Source of the DNA: Candidatus Poribacteria bacterium
Lineage (GTDB): Bacteria > Poribacteria > WGA-4E > WGA-3G
Assembly: GCA_022821965.1 (NCBI GenBank)
Contig: JAJECN010000004.1
Span: forward strand, 1 to 36,236
Direction: 5' to 3'
DNA: 36,236 nt
Below the pieces are notes generated by a model. It searched no databases and was not told the DNA's origin. It saw only the letters and a program-made list of their open reading frames with translations. Position numbers and translations under genes: made by a program. Shown piece after piece: positions 1 through 7,613 of the stretch (positions within the stretch are counted from its first letter, which is position 1; the number at the start of each line of letters is the position of its first letter).

Positions 1-2
1 GT

Positions 3-101
3 ATCAGTCATTTTATCACACAGGTGTATCACCAAAAACGCCCGCATTCGGCGTTAGGGTATCTGACACCTCTCGAATTTCAGCGAAAAAACTTGTCTTA
101 A
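3..101 (+). mobile_element. IS3-family transposase (OrfB), C-terminal end only
   Basis: The reading frame is open from the window edge to a TAA at 99-101. It translates to 32 residues that include KRPHSALGYLTPLEF, the C-terminal signature of IS3-family OrfB (rve/DDE integrase) transposases. Only the tail is visible, so the catalytic DDE residues lie outside the window. The next coding frame starts 29 bases later and lacks a proper N-terminus, so the right end of the element probably lies between 102 and 130. I could not identify the terminal inverted repeat because the other end is not in view. Confidence 0.85.
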
Positions 102-129
102 CTTTGCTAAATTGTGGTCTGAATAAACG

Positions 130-1137
130 TTGGCACTTCAATCACTTCGTATTGAACCAATTGCGGAGTTGAGTTGCGCTGGACAGTTAGCACGTCTGTA
201 TTTTAGTTTTAGTCAATCCCAATTGACACTACCAAACACGTTGGTTGTCAAATTACATGCGCCAGACGAACCGCTGCGAGCGAAAACACGTCCATTTACG
301 CCAGATAAACGCGAAATTCTGTTTTATCAGCACCTTGCTGATGAGATACCTCTTCGCATTCCGCATTGTTATTATAGTGCCATGAATGTCGCCGATGGAA
401 AGTATGTTCGGATTCTTGAAGATCTTGCCCCGGCTAAAGTCGGAGATCAAATCAGAGGTAGTACAGCGGAAGAAACAGCCCCTGCCCTTCGTGCAATTGC
501 CGGTTTTCACGCTCACTGTTGGCAAAACGAAAAACTTGAGGGGTTTGACTGGTTATCTGGTTCACCAACGGATTCTGATTCTATTGCCCGCTGGGTTCTC
601 GATCAATACCAAAACGCATTTCCTATTTTTGTTAGCAAAGCAGGAGTTCTGCTAACTGATGCTGCTAAGGCTTTTGGAGAACAATTACCTGACAAATTAA
701 CAGATAAGCCCCAATTTGGAAAACCACCGAGAACTCTGGTTCACGGTGATTTTCGCTTGGAGAACGTGTTTTTTGGTGCTTCTCTTGGAGAGTCAGGTTT
801 CGCCGTAATTGATTGGCAGGATATATCACACGGAGAGGGAGTTTGGGATGTCGCATGGTTTATTGGTGGATGCTTGCAGGTTACATCAAACCGGCAGGTG
901 GAGGAATGGCAACTTCTAAAAATCTATCATGAAACGTTGGAAGCAAATGGTGTAAGCGGATATACTTTTGATGCCTGCTGGAAGGATTATCGCCGCGCCA
1001 TCTTACGTTACTTTGTCCAAGCGGTACTTATGGTAGCTTCGTTAAATCCACAAAACGACAGGGAATCCAGACTTGCTCGAGCAGTAGCCGAGCGATTTAT
1101 TGCAGCAATTACAGACTTGCGTTTAATCGATGGCTGA
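130..1137 (+). CDS. APH-like phosphotransferase, probably 5'-truncated
   Basis: This is a kinase-fold phosphotransferase of the aminoglycoside phosphotransferase/ecdysteroid-kinase-like type. The Brenner motif HGDFRLEN carries the catalytic Asp (about D207), and VIDWQD carries the metal-binding Asp (about D228). The substrate cannot be told from sequence; members act on small molecules. An in-frame TAA at 124 precedes the first usable codon, a TTG at 130 with no convincing ribosome binding site. Relatives, as I recall them, carry a further 20-30 residues before the SLRIEPI strand, so I infer that the start was removed by the IS3 element ending just upstream. It may be a non-expressed remnant or may be translated from the TTG. 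The rest of the frame is intact, and it is not obviously co-transcribed with the downstream GNAT gene 67 bases away. Confidence 0.75.
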   Translation: MALQSLRIEPIAELSCAGQLARLYFSFSQSQLTLPNTLVVKLHAPDEPLRAKTRPFTPDKREILFYQHLADEIPLRIPHCYYSAMNVADGKYVRILEDLAPAKVGDQIRGSTAEETAPALRAIAGFHAHCWQNEKLEGFDWLSGSPTDSDSIARWVLDQYQNAFPIFVSKAGVLLTDAAKAFGEQLPDKLTDKPQFGKPPRTLVHGDFRLENVFFGASLGESGFAVIDWQDISHGEGVWDVAWFIGGCLQVTSNRQVEEWQLLKIYHETLEANGVSGYTFDACWKDYRRAILRYFVQAVLMVASLNPQNDRESRLARAVAERFIAAITDLRLIDG

Positions 1138-1204
1138 AGAGACAATCACCTTCTGAAATCAAACTTTCACCTAACCCATTTTTAGAAATAAAAAGGTTAT
1201 ATTA

Positions 1205-1771
1205 ATGACACTCACTGTCGAAATCCCAACGGAACTTAGCGATGGAACAATCACCATTCGCACCCACAAACCCAGTGACGTTCATCCATATTTTGAGGCT
1301 GTGCGAGAGTCGGTTGCAGAAGTATCACGTCACTTACCGTGGTGTCATCAAGATTATTCAATTGAGGAAGCACGGGCATGGATTGAAAAGATGATTCCGA
1401 GATTCTGGGAACAACGAAGTGAATACCACTTTGTCATTACCGATGCAATAACCAGTAGCATTTTAGGTGGGTGTGGTTTAGATGAGATCAACTGGGTTAA
1501 CCACACGGCGAACCTTGGGTATTGGGTGAGAACATCTCGAACAAGACAAGGCATTGCAACGGCTGCTTCAAGGCTTCTTGCTCGCTTTGGATTTGAGCAG
1601 CTTCGACTCAAACGTATTGATGTAGTGACTTCAATTGAAAATGTTCCGAGTGCACGAGTCATTGAAAAGCTCAACCCTTCTGAGAAAAAACGAGTAAAGG
1701 ATAATTCTCCTCTCAATGACGGTACGCCGGATACTATAGTGTTCTCACTATTCTCACAAGACATACTGTGA
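1205..1771 (+). CDS. GNAT family N-acetyltransferase (RimJ/RimL-like)
   Basis: This is a 188-residue acetyl-CoA-dependent N-acetyltransferase, the usual length for the RimJ/RimL branch. The N-terminal strand pattern (ITIRTHKPSDVHPYFEAVRES), the acetyl-CoA pyrophosphate loop near residues 115-121 (RTRQGIAT) and the ENVPSARVIEKL helix are all present. Members acetylate ribosomal protein N-termini or small molecules; the target here is unknown. After EKL the usual Gly-Ala/Phe is replaced by NPSEKKRVKD, so this loop is atypical, although frame and length are kept. ATG 1205 follows an A-rich AAAAGG stretch. It stands alone between the phosphotransferase and the propeller gene. Confidence 0.85.
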   Translation: MTLTVEIPTELSDGTITIRTHKPSDVHPYFEAVRESVAEVSRHLPWCHQDYSIEEARAWIEKMIPRFWEQRSEYHFVITDAITSSILGGCGLDEINWVNHTANLGYWVRTSRTRQGIATAASRLLARFGFEQLRLKRIDVVTSIENVPSARVIEKLNPSEKKRVKDNSPLNDGTPDTIVFSLFSQDIL

Positions 1772-1964
1772 ATTGCAGGTTCTTCTGAGCTTGTACTTCT
1801 TCCGTAATTCTTGAAGATTTTACTTCCATTAGGGTAAAATATACACATAAAGCTTTAGTCTACTATACTGAACAAGAGGCGGTTAAAGAAGCTGCAAAGC
1901 TTGACCCAGACTTCCACTACGGACCAAAGTTATTCCGATGCTACATAACAAAGGAGGAAACATA

Positions 1965-2969
1965 ATGTTTATTGCCACTTACAACGCTATCTATGCCGTT
2001 GCAGATGATGGAAATGGTGAACCCACCGTAGTCTATGAAGGCACAGACCATCAAATGGCTCCCCACGGCGCAATGGTTTCACTGTCAAGCGGCAAAGCCG
2101 TGGTATCTGCCTTGTCGGATGGAACGCTACTGGTTTTATCAGAAGATGAGGAGCAACGAATTCCAACAGGTATAGAGGATCCAATCGCTTCGTTGCTCGT
2201 TGTTCGTGAGGACCCGTTGACTCTGCTCATCGGAACGGATGAGGGTGCTTATGTCTATCGCCTCGTTGGAGAAGAAGGCCCCGCCGAACGGGTCGTCGCG
2301 TTTGACGAATTAGAATGTCGGAAAGAGTGGTACACACCGTGGGGCGGTCCCCCAGCCGTACGGACGCTTGCCAAAACCCAAGACGGCTTTTGTTACGCAG
2401 ATATCCATGTCGGAAGTATCATGCGTTCCCCCGATGAAGGAATTTCGTGGGAACCCGTCACGCCGGAACTTCATAAAGATGTCCATCAGGTCGCTACATG
2501 CCCTGCCGACGATAATCGAGTTTATGCGAACACGCAAAACGGTGTTTATGTCAGTGCCGATCGTGGACACTCCTGGGAGAATCGGATTGAAGGGTTGCCG
2601 CGTCGCTACGGCACCACTATTGCTGTACATCCAACAGACCCAGACCTACTGATCGCCACAGTTCAAAATGGACCGAGAGGCGGTGGTGCTTGGCTCTGTC
2701 GTTCGGAAAACGGTGGCGCAACGTGGACTGAACTCAACGATCAGCTCACAGAATCCACCGATCGGATTAGCACGGGCTGTATTGCTTTCACATCCGATGG
2801 AACAGCGTGGGCAGTTATCGGAAAGACACTTTACATCGGACAGAATCAAGCCACAGATTGGAGCCCGTTCTGGACAGCACCCGAACACGATGGTCAGTAC
2901 CAGCCACCGTCCGACGAGTACTCTCTGTCCCATCTCCTTGAGTATCCTATCCAAATCCTTGCTGCTTAG
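1965..2969 (+). CDS. BNR/Asp-box beta-propeller protein (sialidase-like fold)
   Basis: This is a 334-residue protein with three Asp-box motifs, S-x-D/N-x-G-x-x-W, at about residues 155 (SPDEGISW), 197 (SADRGHSW) and 247 (SENGGATW). They are regularly spaced, as in six- or seven-bladed sialidase/Vps10-type propellers. There is no signal peptide, and I see no sialidase arginine triad that I can place with confidence, so a hydrolase activity should not be assumed. I chose ATG 1965 over the in-frame ATG 1938 because AAGGAGG at 1951-1957 sits 7 bases before it. The downstream VOC gene begins 37 bases after its stop, so the two may be co-transcribed. Confidence 0.8.
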   Translation: MFIATYNAIYAVADDGNGEPTVVYEGTDHQMAPHGAMVSLSSGKAVVSALSDGTLLVLSEDEEQRIPTGIEDPIASLLVVREDPLTLLIGTDEGAYVYRLVGEEGPAERVVAFDELECRKEWYTPWGGPPAVRTLAKTQDGFCYADIHVGSIMRSPDEGISWEPVTPELHKDVHQVATCPADDNRVYANTQNGVYVSADRGHSWENRIEGLPRRYGTTIAVHPTDPDLLIATVQNGPRGGGAWLCRSENGGATWTELNDQLTESTDRISTGCIAFTSDGTAWAVIGKTLYIGQNQATDWSPFWTAPEHDGQYQPPSDEYSLSHLLEYPIQILAA

Positions 2970-3006
2970 CACAACATTTCGGTTGATGTTGAGGAGATGG
3001 TAACTT

Positions 3007-3372
3007 ATGAATGTATTAGGTATCGACTTTACTTTCTTTGCGGTGAGCGATATGCAGAAATCGCTCACCTTTTATCGTGACGTGCTTGGGATGCCACTGG
3101 CATGTTTGGTGCATGAAGGCACATGGGCAGAATTTGAAATAAATCCCGGCACACTGGTATTAGGACAGGGTTACGATTTCACACATCCTGGTGGGGGAAC
3201 GGTCGCGCTTGCTGTCGAGAACGCGAAGGCTGCCTTAGAAGAATTAGAACAAGCAGGAATTCACGCCCATTCCCCTTTAGGTGAATCCGCTGTATGTTTT
3301 TGGGCGATTATTGAAGACCCTGATGGCAATCGTGTGATCCTCCATCAGCGAAAGGATGGAACAGTCGGTTGA
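3007..3372 (+). CDS. VOC-superfamily (glyoxalase/dioxygenase-like) protein
   Basis: This is a 121-residue single vicinal-oxygen-chelate module pair. The first beta-alpha-beta-beta-beta unit begins FFAVSDMQKSLTFYRDVLGM, and the second ends IIEDPDGNRVILHQ, both textbook VOC motifs. Members are metal-dependent enzymes (glyoxalase I, fosfomycin resistance, ring-cleavage dioxygenases) or binding proteins, and the substrate here is not evident. GAGGAG followed by ATG 3007 gives a good start. It lies between a propeller protein and an unknown protein, both of which may be in the same transcript. Confidence 0.85.
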   Translation: MNVLGIDFTFFAVSDMQKSLTFYRDVLGMPLACLVHEGTWAEFEINPGTLVLGQGYDFTHPGGGTVALAVENAKAALEELEQAGIHAHSPLGESAVCFWAIIEDPDGNRVILHQRKDGTVG

Positions 3373-3406
3373 GATGTCTCGGTCAGGAACAATATAGGAG
3401 AATCCG

Positions 3407-4138
3407 TTGATACAATACGCAAAGGAATTTCTGATACTGCAAGTTAGATTCGCTCAGAAAATCGCTGAAGTCTCCGATCAGGCTTTGGAAAACGTGTTAA
3501 TGGACCACACGATGTTGCGGAACCTGTTCAACTTGCGAGTCTCCCATGATATTCCGAATCCACTCTGGGATGAATTTATCAAAGGATTTTGCGCGTCTGA
3601 TAATCTCGAAGATTGGACATATAATTTCTATCTTCAACGCATGGCCGCGGAGCCAGATGCTTCTGATGAGCGGCGATTTTTTGGGTGTTTCTCCTATGTC
3701 TACCCATGGCGCGGCACGAAAAAACTTCGGCTTCACTTTGAAAATCGTGAGACCTCTGACCACGGGACATTGAGTAAGGAAAGAATGACACTCCGAAAGT
3801 CGGAGTTGTCGGCGATGTTTCGCTATATCCAAGCAAATCATCCTGATGTAGAAACAGTGCGCGGTGGTTCATGGCTCTATAATATCCCAGCCTACTTGAG
3901 ACTTTTCCCGCCGGACTACGTCAAAACAGCGAAACCGGTCGGTTATGAAACCACATTCTGGGCGTTGTGGGGACAATTTGTTGCCCGCCACGGATCCGTT
4001 CGACAACCCGCCGCTGCACAATTCTTGGCGTGTCTCAAAACGCAGAAAACGGTTGAGGGTTGTCTTCAATGTTTTCCCTACCAAGTGCTGCGGCCCGAAT
4101 GTTCTATTGAGATCTTCTACGATTTTTATAACTTTTAA
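3407..4138 (+). CDS. conserved-looking protein of unknown function
   Basis: I do not recognise this 243-residue protein. It starts at TTG 3407, supported by TAGGAG at 3395-3400 with a 6-base spacer; there is no better ATG. It has no signal peptide or membrane segment. It is rich in aromatic residues (for example NLEDWTYNFYLQRM, YVYPWRGTKKLRLHF, GGSWLYNIPAYLRLFPP) and ends in an aromatic IFYDFYNF. The composition suggests a soluble globular protein. The start is 35 bases behind the VOC gene in the same direction. Confidence 0.65.
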   Translation: MIQYAKEFLILQVRFAQKIAEVSDQALENVLMDHTMLRNLFNLRVSHDIPNPLWDEFIKGFCASDNLEDWTYNFYLQRMAAEPDASDERRFFGCFSYVYPWRGTKKLRLHFENRETSDHGTLSKERMTLRKSELSAMFRYIQANHPDVETVRGGSWLYNIPAYLRLFPPDYVKTAKPVGYETTFWALWGQFVARHGSVRQPAAAQFLACLKTQKTVEGCLQCFPYQVLRPECSIEIFYDFYNF

Positions 4139-4212
4139 ACAGCGATTTTTCCGCAGTCTATACAAGCGTTTGATTTCCTAATCTAATCTTTTATTTTCTA
4201 AAGGAATCTACC

Positions 4213-4737
4213 ATGAACATCAAAAGCAAACACATCACAAAACTCATATTTATAGTGACGATTACGGCATTTGTTATTGGACTTTCCTCTTGCGAGCGTG
4301 TTCACCAAATAATAGAACCGCAGATCCTTGAAGCAGATGTTTCCGCGCCAATGGAAGAACGCGACCATGTTTGGGTCGTCGATCAGAACGGCGTTGAGGT
4401 ACCTGTCCCGGGAACATGGGTGCTTGTGTCGCACACGCACTTAAACTCAACCTCTACGATCGGTGAAAGTTTCACCTTACCGCCAGATGATCCACATAGC
4501 ATTCAAATATCGGATGGTACATACACAGATGGAGAAGGCGTCCTCTGGACAAAGATACGAGTAACGACCTCCAGTGGTGATCAATGGCAGTTCCTTGAAC
4601 GCGTGGATACAAGTGTCTCTCCGCATCGGCTCTATGTTGTTGTCACGGTTGATGATAATGGGTTGCCGACACTTGCGTACGGGGAATATCCTTTCGATTT
4701 GCCGAACCATAATGTGCAAATCTGGGAAAAACAGTAA
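4213..4737 (+). CDS. small lipoprotein of unknown function
   Basis: This is a 174-residue protein with a type II signal peptide: basic MNIKSKHITK, a hydrophobic core and the lipobox LSSC with the lipidated Cys at residue 27. The mature part is beta-strand-like and charged, with no domain that I recognise. AAAGGA precedes ATG 4213 by about 7 bases. It is probably anchored to the outer membrane or periplasmic face. A MITE-like repeat begins 46 bases after its stop. Confidence 0.75.
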   Translation: MNIKSKHITKLIFIVTITAFVIGLSSCERVHQIIEPQILEADVSAPMEERDHVWVVDQNGVEVPVPGTWVLVSHTHLNSTSTIGESFTLPPDDPHSIQISDGTYTDGEGVLWTKIRVTTSSGDQWQFLERVDTSVSPHRLYVVVTVDDNGLPTLAYGEYPFDLPNHNVQIWEKQ

Positions 4738-4783
4738 AATCGAAACTGGTGAGGGTCCAAACCCCACCAACGCAGATAACTAC

Positions 4784-4958
4784 TATAGTAAAACCGAAAA
4801 ATATGTAGATAGTTGATCAGCGAACGGGAAACATCGGATTTAGTCTGGGGTTAGACTAAATCCATTCCTTGTATTACATTGCAAAAACCCCACGGCCGCA
4901 GGCGAGGATTGTATCCCCGCCTCCCCGCAATGTCCAAGTAATTATAGGCTTTACTATA
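4784..4958. repeat. MITE-like element, copy 1
   Basis: This 175-base non-coding unit is bounded by a 12-base terminal inverted repeat: TATAGTAAAACC at 4784-4795 and its near-complement GGCTTTACTATA at 4947-4958 (11 of 12 pair). The interior holds a GC-rich hairpin, GGCGAGG...CCCCGCC, near 4903-4923. A related unit with similar ends and a similar internal hairpin lies at 29374-29493. The flanking TA/TAA bases could be a target duplication, but this cannot be decided from one copy. Confidence 0.65.
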
Positions 4959-4983
4959 AACTCAGATTATGAGGAGAATAAAA

Positions 4984-5457
4984 TTGGTTGAAAGGATTGA
5001 GGAACAAGACGGATACATGTTTCTCCACTTTGGCGATCCGCCCAAAGACGTAGGAAAAATCGAGTTTGTCAATTGCGTCGCGCATCAACAAAACCAGATA
5101 CTCTTCTGCAAATGGCGCAATAGTAACTTCTGGGTAATACCCGGAGGGCGTGTTGACCCAGGGGAAACATCAGAAGGAACTGCCCATCGTGAACTCTTGG
5201 AAGAGACGGGTGCAACATTGAAAAACCTCGAAGTTCTGTGCTACATACACTGCTTCATGTACGACCTCGAATATTGGGGGATGGCTTACTTAGGGAAAAT
5301 CAAAGAATTAGGGAGTCCGTTGGATCTCAACGAAGTTAGTGAAGCGAAGTTATTCTCGGAATTCCCAGAAAACCTATCCAACCCGGGACCGTTTGGAAAC
5401 CAAAGCAGAGCATTATATCAAGCTGCAATGCGTAAACTATCTGAGGCATCAGATTAA
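4984..5457 (+). CDS. NUDIX hydrolase
   Basis: This is a NUDIX-fold pyrophosphohydrolase of about 157 residues. The full box G-x5-E-x7-REUXEEXGU is present (GRVDPGETSEGTAHRELLEETG), so metal binding should be intact. The family cleaves nucleoside diphosphate-linked compounds; the substrate is not predictable. I favour TTG 4984 as the start because GAGGAG at 4971-4976 is 7 bases upstream. The in-frame ATG at 4969 has no ribosome binding site and would overlap that motif. It begins just after a MITE-like repeat and is followed by the first Fur-box region. Confidence 0.88.
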   Translation: MVERIEEQDGYMFLHFGDPPKDVGKIEFVNCVAHQQNQILFCKWRNSNFWVIPGGRVDPGETSEGTAHRELLEETGATLKNLEVLCYIHCFMYDLEYWGMAYLGKIKELGSPLDLNEVSEAKLFSEFPENLSNPGPFGNQSRALYQAAMRKLSEASD

Positions 5458-5573
5458 ATTGCAACGCACAACGGAAAATCTGGTGAAAACGCCGGAAACG
5501 CTTAAAAAAAGGCGTAATTGAACCTCCAATATCTTATTTTTTTAGATTTTACTAAAAAATTTTGATATTTTTC

Positions 5574-5602
5574 TTGACATTCACAAAAATTGCGTGTATA
5601 CT
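5574..5602 (+). promoter_or_regulatory. sigma70-type promoter upstream of methyltransferase
   Basis: TTGACA at 5574-5579 and TATACT at 5597-5602 are separated by exactly 17 bases. The spacer and flanks resemble the tandem promoters at 13659 and 13731, which suggests a duplicated promoter module. Both Fur boxes lie downstream (75 and 185 bases after the -10), which is further than usual for direct occlusion. Confidence 0.75.
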
Positions 5603-5676
5603 TAATGCAATTCGTGCAGTTATCTGCAATTTATCGCGAGTTTTCCGGCACTCGCGAACAACGCAGGCACGAATAT

Positions 5677-5695
5677 GATAATGAGTCTCATTTTC
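5677..5695. promoter_or_regulatory. Fur-box-like operator
   Basis: The sequence is GATAATGAGTCTCATTTTC. Its arms match the classical Fur box (GATAATGA...TCATTATC) and the centre is GTC instead of TAA. It is the first of two identical copies in front of the methyltransferase gene. Confidence 0.8.
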
Positions 5696-5786
5696 ATTTA
5701 TTGAAATAGGCAATTTCCTTCAAGCGTACGCTCCAGCGCAAGGTTGAAATTCCTAAAAAAGATGGGTTGTTAATACAAGCCAAATT

Positions 5787-5805
5787 GATAATGAGTCTCA
5801 TTTTC
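5787..5805. promoter_or_regulatory. Fur-box-like operator
   Basis: GATAATGAGTCTCATTTTC is identical to the copy at 5677, 110 bases further on and 51 bases before the methyltransferase start. An unseen promoter close to this box is likely. Confidence 0.8.
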
Positions 5806-5856
5806 AAAATAATCTTAATGATAACTCGTTGAAGTATTAAGGACACAAAAGGGGAA

Positions 5857-6702
5857 ATGAATATTAATAACCAAAAAGAGATTCTCGGTGAGGAACTTGA
5901 TACAACTAAAATGCCCGGACACTGGCTTTTGGCGAGACTCGGGAAGCGTGTCCTGCGACCCGGTGGACGAGAACTTACCCGACAGATGTTGAACGGGCTG
6001 TGTATTAAATCTTCAGATGAAGTCGTAGAGTTCGCCCCAGGTTTAGGGTTTACGGCACAACTTACACTGAACCAGAAACCCGCCTCTTATACCGCTGTCG
6101 AACGCGACGAAGCTGCCGCCAACGCAGTGCGTCGATACTTAACCGGAAGCAATCAGACGTGCTTAATCGGACGGGCAGAAGATACAGGACTGACAGACGC
6201 GACAGCAACAGTTGTCTACGGTGAAGCCATGTTGACAATGCAGACACCCGGTAAAAAGCAGCAGATTGTGCAAGAGGCATTTCGGTTGATGAAACCTACA
6301 GGGCGTTATGGGATTCATGAACTCTGTCTTGTCCCGGACGATCTCGATGAAGACACCAAACAAGAAATCCAGAAAGCGCTAACGGATGCTATACATGTCG
6401 GTGCAAGGCCGCTCACTGTTACTGAATGGCGGACACTTTTAGAAACTGAAGGGTTCATCGTCCACACACAAGCAACCGCCCCAATGCATCTGCTGGAACC
6501 TAAACGCTTGATTCAGGATGAAGGGTTTTGGGGCGCACTCCGTTTCGTGGGGAATGTTTTACGGGACAGCGAAGCCCAGCACCGAGTGAAGAAAATGCGG
6601 CAGGTCTTTCAAACTTATGAGGAAAATCTCGCTGCCATCATGTTAGTAGGTATAAAGCGGAATTCCGAGGAGAAAGGATTTGACAGAATGCCTTCACATT
6701 AA
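5857..6702 (+). CDS. class I SAM-dependent methyltransferase
   Basis: This is a 281-residue cytoplasmic methyltransferase. The SAM-binding motif I (VVEFAPGLGFTAQL) is near residues 57-70, followed by the acidic-loop strand ASYTAVERDE. The N-terminal MPGHWLLARLGKRVLRPGG is a stretch I associate with a particular methyltransferase subgroup, but I know of no assigned substrate. Two Fur boxes precede it and the nitroreductase follows 60 bases later, so an iron-starvation role is inferred. ATG 5857 has a very close GGGGAA; an in-frame ATG at residue 19, at the start of MPGHW, is an alternative start. The protein could act on a porphyrin, a lipid or a small metabolite. Confidence 0.8.
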   Translation: MNINNQKEILGEELDTTKMPGHWLLARLGKRVLRPGGRELTRQMLNGLCIKSSDEVVEFAPGLGFTAQLTLNQKPASYTAVERDEAAANAVRRYLTGSNQTCLIGRAEDTGLTDATATVVYGEAMLTMQTPGKKQQIVQEAFRLMKPTGRYGIHELCLVPDDLDEDTKQEIQKALTDAIHVGARPLTVTEWRTLLETEGFIVHTQATAPMHLLEPKRLIQDEGFWGALRFVGNVLRDSEAQHRVKKMRQVFQTYEENLAAIMLVGIKRNSEEKGFDRMPSH

Positions 6703-6762
6703 AAGTTTTGTGGCAATCATCCTATCCTACTTCATTTTTCAACCATTATTAAGGAGAAAACA

Positions 6763-7383
6763 ATGGCACAGACGAACACCAGCAACAACGGAAAAATGTC
6801 TGTTATGGAAGCGATTCAATCGCGCCGGACAATTTTTAAGTTTAAGCCGGACCCAGTGCCGAAGACCGTCCTTGAGGATATTCTTTATGCGGGCATCTGG
6901 GCACCAAACCATCATCTTACTGAACCGTGGCGGTTTACCGTCATTGGTGAAGAAGCGAAGTTGAAACTCGCCGAACGATATGGCGAAATCCAAGTTGAGA
7001 AAGTGACATCCAATCCGGAGGCGGCTAAGGCAGCGACAGAAGAAACGCTCGCTGAAATCAGAGAACGCGGATTCCAGAAGTTCATGTCGAAGCCGACAAT
7101 CGTTGCGGTCTCCTGCATTAAAGAGGGAAGTGAGCAACGTCAACTCGAAGATTATGCTTCCGTCTGTTGTTCAATGCTCAACATTCAACTCGCTGGATGG
7201 GAGCAAGGCATCGGTATGCAGTGGAGTACTGGTGGAATTACGCTGGAACAAGGAACTTACGATCTATTCGGTATCAATTCAGAAGCTGAGTACATCATAG
7301 GTTTCTACTATATGGGCTATCCAGACGAAATCCCAACACCGAAGCGGAAACCTTTGCATGATGTCCTCCGATGGGTAGACTGA
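6763..7383 (+). CDS. nitroreductase-family flavoprotein
   Basis: This is a 206-residue FMN-dependent NAD(P)H oxidoreductase of the nitroreductase fold. The family start MEAIQSRRTIFKFKPDPVP with the FMN-phosphate-binding Arg pair, the APNHHLTEPWRF segment and the late GFYYMGYP strand are all present, and length is typical. Members reduce nitro compounds, quinones or flavins; iron-regulated members may reduce ferric chelates or support flavin chemistry. AAGGAG lies before ATG 6763. It is likely co-transcribed with the methyltransferase, 60 bases upstream, under the two Fur boxes. The physiological substrate is unknown. Confidence 0.85.
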   Translation: MAQTNTSNNGKMSVMEAIQSRRTIFKFKPDPVPKTVLEDILYAGIWAPNHHLTEPWRFTVIGEEAKLKLAERYGEIQVEKVTSNPEAAKAATEETLAEIRERGFQKFMSKPTIVAVSCIKEGSEQRQLEDYASVCCSMLNIQLAGWEQGIGMQWSTGGITLEQGTYDLFGINSEAEYIIGFYYMGYPDEIPTPKRKPLHDVLRWVD

Positions 7384-7413
7384 ACCAATCACTTAGAAAG
7401 ATAGCGAACTTTT

Positions 7414-7452
7414 ATCGGGGTTTATTAGCAGTAAAAATTAATAAACCCCGAT
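7414..7452. repeat. perfect 13-bp hairpin after the nitroreductase gene
   Basis: ATCGGGGTTTATT (7414-7426) and AATAAACCCCGAT (7440-7452) form a perfect 13-bp stem with a 13-base loop, 30 bases after the nitroreductase stop. No T-run follows, so it is not a canonical intrinsic terminator. It may stabilise the transcript 3' end. Confidence 0.7.
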
Positions 7453-7458
7453 GCGCAG

Positions 7459-7544
7459 CCCCGTAAGGGCGATATTGCTTCGCAGTGAGAATAGAAACGG
7501 TGTCTCCCGCGCAGCTTGGTTTCCCCGTAGGGGCGACATTGCTT
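7459..7544. repeat. two-copy direct repeat
   Basis: A 22-base motif beginning CCCCGTAAGGGCGATATTGC (7459-7480) recurs at 7523-7544 with two differences (CCCCGTAGGGGCGACATTGC). Each has a short CCCC/GGGG dyad and is near a GCGCAG. It looks like a dispersed intergenic repeat family and has no coding content. Confidence 0.6.
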
Positions 7545-7549
7545 ATATT

Positions 7550-7568
7550 GATAATGAGTCTCATTTTC
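7550..7568. promoter_or_regulatory. Fur-box-like operator
   Basis: GATAATGAGTCTCATTTTC lies 45 bases before the DUF5916 protein start and is identical to the boxes at 5677 and 5787. It makes the beta-barrel protein a candidate member of the iron regulon. Confidence 0.8.
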
Positions 7569-7613
7569 AATAAATAAGAACGTCCGAATTTTCTAATAAA
7601 AAGGAGTTCTACT

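Larger units (their letters stand above)
5458..5856 (+). other. 399-base regulatory intergenic region with promoter and two Fur boxes
   Basis: No gene is visible. It holds a sigma70-type promoter at 5574-5602, a leader hairpin with arms CGCGAGT 5635-5641 and ACTCGCG 5650-5656, and two identical Fur-box-like 19-mers at 5677 and 5787. Between the boxes, ATTTCCTTCAAG (5713-5724) and GGTTGAAATTC (5742-5752) resemble a stretch behind another Fur box at 25392-25414. It leads into the methyltransferase gene. Confidence 0.7.

Noticed and set aside
1787-1965. Open stretch ending YYTEQEAVKEAAKLDPDFHYG and onward before the propeller gene
   Set aside because: It looks coding-like but has no start codon or ribosome binding site and no family I recognise; at most it is a gene remnant.
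7414-7452. Intrinsic terminator call for the perfect hairpin after the nitroreductase
   Set aside because: The stem is strong but no T-run follows on either strand, so it is listed as a hairpin only.
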